Positions 60,500 to 64,000 of a stretch of 64,000 nucleotides of DNA are shown here, one piece after another. Below the pieces are notes generated by a model. It was not told where the DNA came from. It did no database searches and saw only the letters and a program-made list of their open reading frames with translations. A program made the translations under genes and the position numbers. Each line of letters opens with the position of its first letter. Position 1 is the stretch's first letter. This DNA comes from Rikenellaceae bacterium (GTDB taxonomy: Bacteria; Bacteroidota; Bacteroidia; Bacteroidales; Rikenellaceae). Location: the NCBI GenBank assembly GCA_015059685.1, contig SUZW01000007.1, positions 32,196 through 96,195 on the forward strand, given 5' to 3'.

Positions 60500-61582
60500 A
60501 TGAAGAAGATTTTATTGGCTTTGAGCGTTGTCGCAACAATGGCAAGCTGCACATCAGATGGGTGCAAGATTGAGGGTAAGCTCAAGAATATATCACCCGA
60601 TATAATGGTCTATGTTATGGATATGTGGGGTACTCGCGAGATTATCGACTCGGCAAAGGTCGTAAATAACGGCTTCGAGTTCAAGACACTCCACCACGAG
60701 CCTACATTTGCTCACCTCGTGACCAAGAATGGTCGCCCGCTTACCCACCTCTTTATCGAGAAGGGTGCCAAGATTGTCGTCTCGGGCGATGCCGATAAGA
60801 GTGAGGTCGTGGCACACGGCACGGCAGCCAACGATGGCTTGATGCAGATGATGCAGAGTGCAAAGACGATAATGCAGCGCTTCGACGAGGCTCAAGCAGC
60901 TGGCGATGCGGTGGCTGTGGCAGCGATACGGGATGAGTACTACGCTATGCAGCAGACGAGCTTCGAGGAGAACGCAACAAACATCTTCGGCCTCTTTATG
61001 TTGCAGCAGCTCTCCTACTCGAAGGCGGCTGCCGAGGTGTTGAAGATGCACGAGCAACTCTCCGAGGAGGTTAAGGCCCTGCCTATAGCAGTGCAAATCA
61101 AGAGCGATGCCGAGCGTAAGATGAAGACTGAACCACAGGTGGAGGGCAGTGACTATGTGCCACACTATATAGATGTGACATATCCGAACCTTGCAGGCGA
61201 GGAGGTGTCGCTCAAGTCGGTTGTCGAGAATAGGTCAAACCGCTATGTGTTGCTCGACTTCTGGGCATCGTGGTGCGGCCCTTGTATGCGTGAGATGCCA
61301 TATCTGCGTGAGGCGTATAAGACCTTCCACAAACGAGGCTTCGAGATATATGGCGTGTCGTTCGATAAGAGCAAGGATGCGTGGGAGAAGGCTGTGAAGG
61401 AGCAGAATATGAAGTGGGTGAATGTGAGCCCGCTCGGTGGCTTCGAAAATGTTGCAGCCGAGGAGTATTGCGTAACCTCGATACCTACAAACTTCCTTAT
61501 CGACTGCTCCAATGGTGTTATCGTGGCCAAGAACCTGCGTGGTGAGGCTGTGGTAGAGAAGTTGGCCGAGCTGTTGAAGTAG
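60500..61582 (+). CDS. TlpA-type thioredoxin-like lipoprotein with DUF4369-like domain
   Basis: A 360-residue protein with a lipoprotein signal (ATMASCTS, Cys17). A DUF4369-like beta domain (about 22-110), a helical linker and a C-terminal thioredoxin fold follow. The redox motif is WASWCGPCMREMPYL (Cys259, Cys262), with the cis-Pro loop VTSIPTNFLI (about 325). It probably reduces disulfides or supports cytochrome/oxidative-stress functions on the periplasmic face. It sits 15 bases after lpxD and 10 bases before ruvC, forming a compact run. Confidence 0.9.
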   Translation: MKKILLALSVVATMASCTSDGCKIEGKLKNISPDIMVYVMDMWGTREIIDSAKVVNNGFEFKTLHHEPTFAHLVTKNGRPLTHLFIEKGAKIVVSGDADKSEVVAHGTAANDGLMQMMQSAKTIMQRFDEAQAAGDAVAVAAIRDEYYAMQQTSFEENATNIFGLFMLQQLSYSKAAAEVLKMHEQLSEEVKALPIAVQIKSDAERKMKTEPQVEGSDYVPHYIDVTYPNLAGEEVSLKSVVENRSNRYVLLDFWASWCGPCMREMPYLREAYKTFHKRGFEIYGVSFDKSKDAWEKAVKEQNMKWVNVSPLGGFENVAAEEYCVTSIPTNFLIDCSNGVIVAKNLRGEAVVEKLAELLK

Positions 61583-61592
61583 CAGGGTGGTT

Positions 61593-62207
61593 ATGGCACA
61601 GGCGGGCGAGTTGTATCGTATCTTGGGCATAGACCCGGGCACCAACTATACGGGTTATGGTGTCTTGGAGGTCGATGGCCGTACGCTGCGTGCCGTGGTT
61701 ATGGGGGAGATAGACTTGCACAAGATCTCGGACCCCTACGCCAAGTTGAGATATATCTTCGAGCGTGTTCGTGCGCTCGTCGAAGAATACGAACCGAGAG
61801 AGGTGGCCTTGGAGTCACCTTTCTTTGGTTGTAATGTGCAGAGTATGTTGAAGTTGGGTCGTGCGCAGGGCGTGGCTATGGCTGCGGCATTGAGCCGCAA
61901 CCGTGAGGTCTTTGAGTATGCCCCATCTCGTATTAAACAGTCGGTCGTGGGGCTTGGCTCGGCCTCGAAGGAGCAGATTGCAGGCGTGGTTATGCGTACT
62001 CTGAAAATCGAGGAGAAACCCCGCCGAGCCGATGCCACCGATGGTATGGCTGTGGCGCTGTGCCACTACTACGCCACCTCGTCACCTATAAATCAGGCGC
62101 TCGGTGATGCCAAAGTCAAGGGCTTGGGTGGCGATAAGAAGGCACGCAAACGAGGCTCCAAGTCGTGGGAGCAGTTCTTGCGTGAAAATCCCGAAAGAGT
62201 GAAATAG
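61593..62207 (+). CDS. ruvC: Holliday junction resolvase RuvC
   Basis: A 204-residue endonuclease resolving Holliday junctions with RuvAB. Catalytic acidic residues: Asp14 in LGIDPGTNYTGYG, Glu in VALESPFFGCN (about 75), and the final Asp pair in KPRRADATDGMAVAL (about 150). APSRIKQSVVGLGSASKEQ is typical. The ATG at 61593 is used; an in-frame GTG is 6 bases upstream. The C-terminus has an additional basic tail (KKARKRGSKSW) common in Bacteroidetes RuvC. The convergent mqnC stop is 9 bases away. Confidence 0.95.
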   Translation: MAQAGELYRILGIDPGTNYTGYGVLEVDGRTLRAVVMGEIDLHKISDPYAKLRYIFERVRALVEEYEPREVALESPFFGCNVQSMLKLGRAQGVAMAAALSRNREVFEYAPSRIKQSVVGLGSASKEQIAGVVMRTLKIEEKPRRADATDGMAVALCHYYATSSPINQALGDAKVKGLGGDKKARKRGSKSWEQFLRENPERVK

Positions 62208-62216
62208 TTTTAGACT

Positions 62217-63305
62217 CTACCTATAATTATAGAGTTGGTCACGGAGGCGAGGGGTGAAACCGGCCTCCCGTATGGCTTGTTGTATCCCTTCGCTGTCGAA
62301 GCGGTTGTGCGCCCCTGCCGACGATACGACACGCTCCTCAATCATTATCGAGCCCATATCGTTGGCTCCGCTGTGGAGTGCCATCTGCGCTGTCGGCTTG
62401 CCTACGGTGAGCCACGAAGCCTGAATATTGCGAATGTTGTTCAGCACCAAACGGGCTACGGCAATCAGACGCAGATACTCCGTTGGCGAGAAGTGTGTTG
62501 TGTAGCCCATCTTCTCGAGCTGCGTTCCTTCGGAACGAAATATCCACGGAATGAAGGCTGTGAAACCGTAGTTTCCTTCGGGACACTCGGCTTGCAGGTC
62601 ACGCAGATGAATGAGGTGTTCGATGCGCTCCTCGATGCTCTCGATATGACCATACATCATCGTTGCCGTGGTCGGGATGTTCATTTCGTGCGCCTCATGC
62701 ATCACTCGCAACCACTCCTCGGCACTCGGTTTTGCAGGGGAGATGATTTTGCGGACACGCTCCACCAAAATCTCGGCTCCGGCACCCGGGAGTGAGGATA
62801 GACCCGCCTTGCGGAGTCGCTCCAGGACCTCACGGGTCGATATTTTGCTTATCTTGGCTATGTGCGCCACCTCGGGTGCACCAAGGGCGTTCAGACGAAG
62901 CGAAGGGTAACGCTCTTTGAGGGCGCAGAACAGCTCCTCGTAGTACTCAATGTCGAGTGCGGGGTGCATACCGCCCTGCAAAAGGAGCTGGTCGCCACCG
63001 AGGGCGAGCATCTCGTCGGTCTTGCGGAAGTACTCCTCGAGCGAGGTTATGTAGTGGCGGTCGGTCTGGTGGGGCTTGCAGTGGAAGTTGCAGAAGCGAC
63101 ACCCCGAAATGCAGACATTTGTGGTGTTTATGTTGCGGTCTATCTGCCAGGTCACAACCTCGGGGTCGGCAACCTTTGTGGCACGCAACGCATCGGCCTG
63201 CTCCGCCAACTCGTGCAGTGGCGCCTCACGCCATAGGCGCAGAGCCTCCTCGTGCGAAATCTTCTCGCCCGCAAATGCCTTGTCGTATATGTAGCCCAAC
63301 TTCAT
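62217..63305 (-). CDS. mqnC: Cyclic dehypoxanthinyl futalosine synthase (radical SAM)
   Basis: A 362-residue radical SAM enzyme of the futalosine route to menaquinone. The [4Fe-4S] motif CISGCRFC (Cys65, Cys69, Cys72) follows IDRNINTTNVC. LLQGGMHPALDIEYYEEL, PGAGAEILVERVRKIISPAK, FTAFIPWIF and NIQASWLTVGK then GANDMGSIMIEE separate MqnC from MqnE. The ATG at 63305 lies only 4 bases from a -7 box, suggesting a leaderless transcript; the longer frame to 63386 would start within a repeat. The futalosine pathway distinguishes this organism from Bacteroides, which use the classical Men pathway (family knowledge). Confidence 0.93.
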   Translation of the reverse strand: MKLGYIYDKAFAGEKISHEEALRLWREAPLHELAEQADALRATKVADPEVVTWQIDRNINTTNVCISGCRFCNFHCKPHQTDRHYITSLEEYFRKTDEMLALGGDQLLLQGGMHPALDIEYYEELFCALKERYPSLRLNALGAPEVAHIAKISKISTREVLERLRKAGLSSLPGAGAEILVERVRKIISPAKPSAEEWLRVMHEAHEMNIPTTATMMYGHIESIEERIEHLIHLRDLQAECPEGNYGFTAFIPWIFRSEGTQLEKMGYTTHFSPTEYLRLIAVARLVLNNIRNIQASWLTVGKPTAQMALHSGANDMGSIMIEERVVSSAGAHNRFDSEGIQQAIREAGFTPRLRDQLYNYR

Positions 63306-63309
63306 ACGG

Positions 63310-63317
63310 CAAAGATA
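63310..63317 (-). promoter_or_regulatory. -7 box of mqnC, at the edge of copy E
   Basis: TATCTTTG on the minus strand, preceded by TTTTTCG as in copies C and D, and ending 4 bases before the mqnC ATG. Confidence 0.65.
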
Positions 63318-63480
63318 CGAAAAAGACGAGAGACGAGAGACGAGAGACGAGAGAAATTTCAAAAAAAAAGTTAAAGCGCACCCCAAATAGCTGACTGAAA
63401 GTCAGCGTCCCCATCAAGCGACCATCGGGAGCGTCCCCAAATAGCCAACTTGTTGGCGTCCCCATCTTTTTTGCGCTGTG
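63310..63480 (-). repeat. Mosaic repeat element, copy E (GGGG subfamily, truncated)
   Basis: On the minus strand it carries GCGCAA, then GATGGGGAC, GCCAAC-aa-GTTGGC (about 63443-63456), GCTCCCGATGGTCGC (63418-63432) and the GCTGAC/GTCAGC hairpin (about 63390-63406). TATTTGGGGTGCGC, four to five CTCTCGT heptamers (63325-63353) and TTTTTCGTATCTTTG follow. Only the promoter-proximal half of the layout seen in C and D is present. Confidence 0.82.
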
Positions 63481-63508
63481 ACTACATTTTCCTGCAACCA
63501 CTTCACAC

Positions 63509-63533
63509 AAAAAAAGCCGCTACACAATGGTAA
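63509..63533 (-). terminator. Second terminator downstream of rplT
   Basis: On the minus strand: AGCCGTTAC, CATT, GTGTAGCGGCT, then TTTTTTT. It resembles the first rplT terminator in sequence and follows a similar AAATAGCCT segment, so the pair looks duplicated. Confidence 0.75.
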
Positions 63534-63575
63534 CGGCTCACACTCTTGAACAAATCAAGAGGCTATTTTTAATGG

Positions 63576-63630
63576 AACAGAACAAAGTTCTGTGACAAGT
63601 CCCCCTTTGACAAAGGGGGATTTAGGGGGA
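63576..63630. repeat. CCCCCTTTG palindrome repeat between the two terminators
   Basis: ACAGAACAAAGTTCTGT (about 63579-63595) and the near-perfect palindrome CCCCCTTTGACAAAGGGGG (63601-63619) are followed by ATTTAGGGGGA. From memory, such TCCCCCTAAATCCCCC hairpins are frequent between genes in Bacteroidetes genomes; this was not checked. Confidence 0.65.
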
Positions 63631-63642
63631 ATGTAAATATGT

Positions 63643-63745
63643 AAGCAGTTAAATAGCCTCACTATACCTACCCAAACAAAAAACCGCCACCTCAGTGGGT
63701 GACGGTTACACTTTCGCTAAACTGCAAAAGGCTATTTAACTGCTT
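63643..63745. repeat. 17-base perfect inverted repeat around the rplT terminator
   Basis: AAGCAGTTAAATAGCCT (63643-63659) is the exact complement of AGGCTATTTAACTGCTT (63729-63745), the latter covering the last codons and stop of rplT. A third related segment GAGGCTATTTTTAA lies at about 63559-63572. Confidence 0.8.
63676..63707 (-). terminator. Rho-independent terminator of rplT
   Basis: On the minus strand: AACCGTCACC, loop CACTGA, GGTGGCGGTT, then TTTT. The stem is 10 bp with one G-U pair, 24 bases after the rplT stop codon. Confidence 0.88.
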
Positions 63746-64000
63746 TTACGATTGCCTCGAATGCTTTTGGCTCGTTCATTGCCAAGTCAGCCATCACCTT
63801 GCGGTTGAGGGCGATACCCTTAGCATTGACTTTACCGATAAATTCTGAGTAGGTCATACCGTATGCGCGGACAGCTGCGTTGATACGAGTGATCCACAAC
63901 GAACGGAATGTACGCTTCTTGAGTCGGCGGTGTGCATAAGCATACTGCAAACCCTTCTCGACAGTGTTTTTTGCTACTGTCCAAACATTTCCCCTTGAAC
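63732..64000 (-). CDS. rplT: 50S ribosomal protein L20, 5' end missing
   Basis: The frame enters from the right edge with [12 protein letters not shown] and continues [33 protein letters not shown] and [15 protein letters not shown], ending in VKAVK. These are the conserved C-terminal three quarters of L20, which binds 23S rRNA early in 50S assembly. About 25 N-terminal residues lie outside the window; by family order infC and rpmI should be upstream there. It is the last gene before a pair of terminators. Confidence 0.97.
   Translation of the reverse strand, partial: SRGNVWTVAKNTVEKGLQYAYAHRRLKKRTFRSLWITRINAAVRAYGMTYSEFIGKVNAKGIALNRKVMADLAMNEPKAFEAIVKAVK

Noticed and set aside
63306..63386. 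Extension of mqnC to 63386
   Set aside because: The added residues are translated heptamer repeat (LVSRLSSF) and cross the -7 box.
1..64000. tRNA, rRNA, prophage, integrase or transposase genes
   Set aside because: None recognised on either strand; the mobile-looking features are all non-coding repeats apart from the four-helix gene.

Overview
The window is a chromosomal stretch of a Bacteroidales bacterium, most likely a gut member of the Rikenellaceae/Alistipes type; the family-level placement is inference. Signs are a SusC/SusD pair, the Bacteroidetes promoter (TTG or TTTG, about 20 nt, TAnnTTTG) before many genes, Porin_10, DUF5606 and DUF5689 proteins, an archaeal-type prolyl-tRNA synthetase and A-rich leaders instead of strong Shine-Dalgarno sites. 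No rRNA, tRNA, CRISPR array, integrase, transposase or prophage gene was seen.

Layout. 1-8.6 kb: a minus-strand outer-membrane uptake operon, susC - susD - large lipoprotein - subtilisin-type protease (cut by the left edge), which looks like a peptide-uptake rather than a glycan system. 9.1-17 kb: a patatin-like phospholipase, then an AraC regulator divergent from a complete L-rhamnose operon (kinase, isomerase, lactaldehyde reductase, transporter, aldolase). 17-22.5 kb: a DMT transporter, TsaC, a glyoxalase, a YebC-type protein and two adjacent NagB-type genes, the first fused to a PIG-L deacetylase domain. 22.5-29.2 kb: an ECF sigma factor with an unlisted 44-residue ORF behind it, then proS-GDSL-CDF and nadE. 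29.2-35.9 kb: a four-helix-bundle gene between two repeat half-elements, peptidase T, an OPT oligopeptide transporter, murF and manC. 36.4-43.2 kb: pssA, a putative porin, a lytic transglycosylase and a class II ribonucleotide reductase. 43.4-52.5 kb: a LacI regulator divergent from a six-gene catabolic operon (FAD oxidoreductase, histidine phosphatase of the phytase superfamily, Na+/solute symporter, zinc dehydrogenase, PfkB kinase, exported Gfo/Idh/MocA oxidoreductase), possibly for inositol phosphates or another phosphorylated polyol. 52.5-64 kb: mostly housekeeping genes (mscS, pepD, ispF, coaD, lpxD, tlpA-like, ruvC, mqnC, rplT).

The most unusual content lies between genes. Seven loci carry a mosaic repeat made of 13-17 nt mini-palindromes with 2-4 nt loops, joined by a constant spacer (AATGGCA type or GGGGAC/GCCCCCA type) that flips orientation in the middle of each element. 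Several copies share an outer end built on GGGGACTCTG, and the two spacer subfamilies share identical hairpin modules. In the GGGG subfamily all three copies run through a heptanucleotide tract into TTTTTCnTATCTTTG, a -7 promoter box of the next gene. In the AATGGCA subfamily one copy is split around the four-helix-bundle gene. A second, independent repeat (two copies) is a long hairpin whose stems differ while internal-loop sequences TGCTCA/CTGCGC stay constant. Tandem heptamers (TTAGCCA, AATTGTC, GAGACGA) sit at many gene edges and supply the stop codons of ispF and the Gfo/Idh/MocA gene and probably abut the TTG start of murF.
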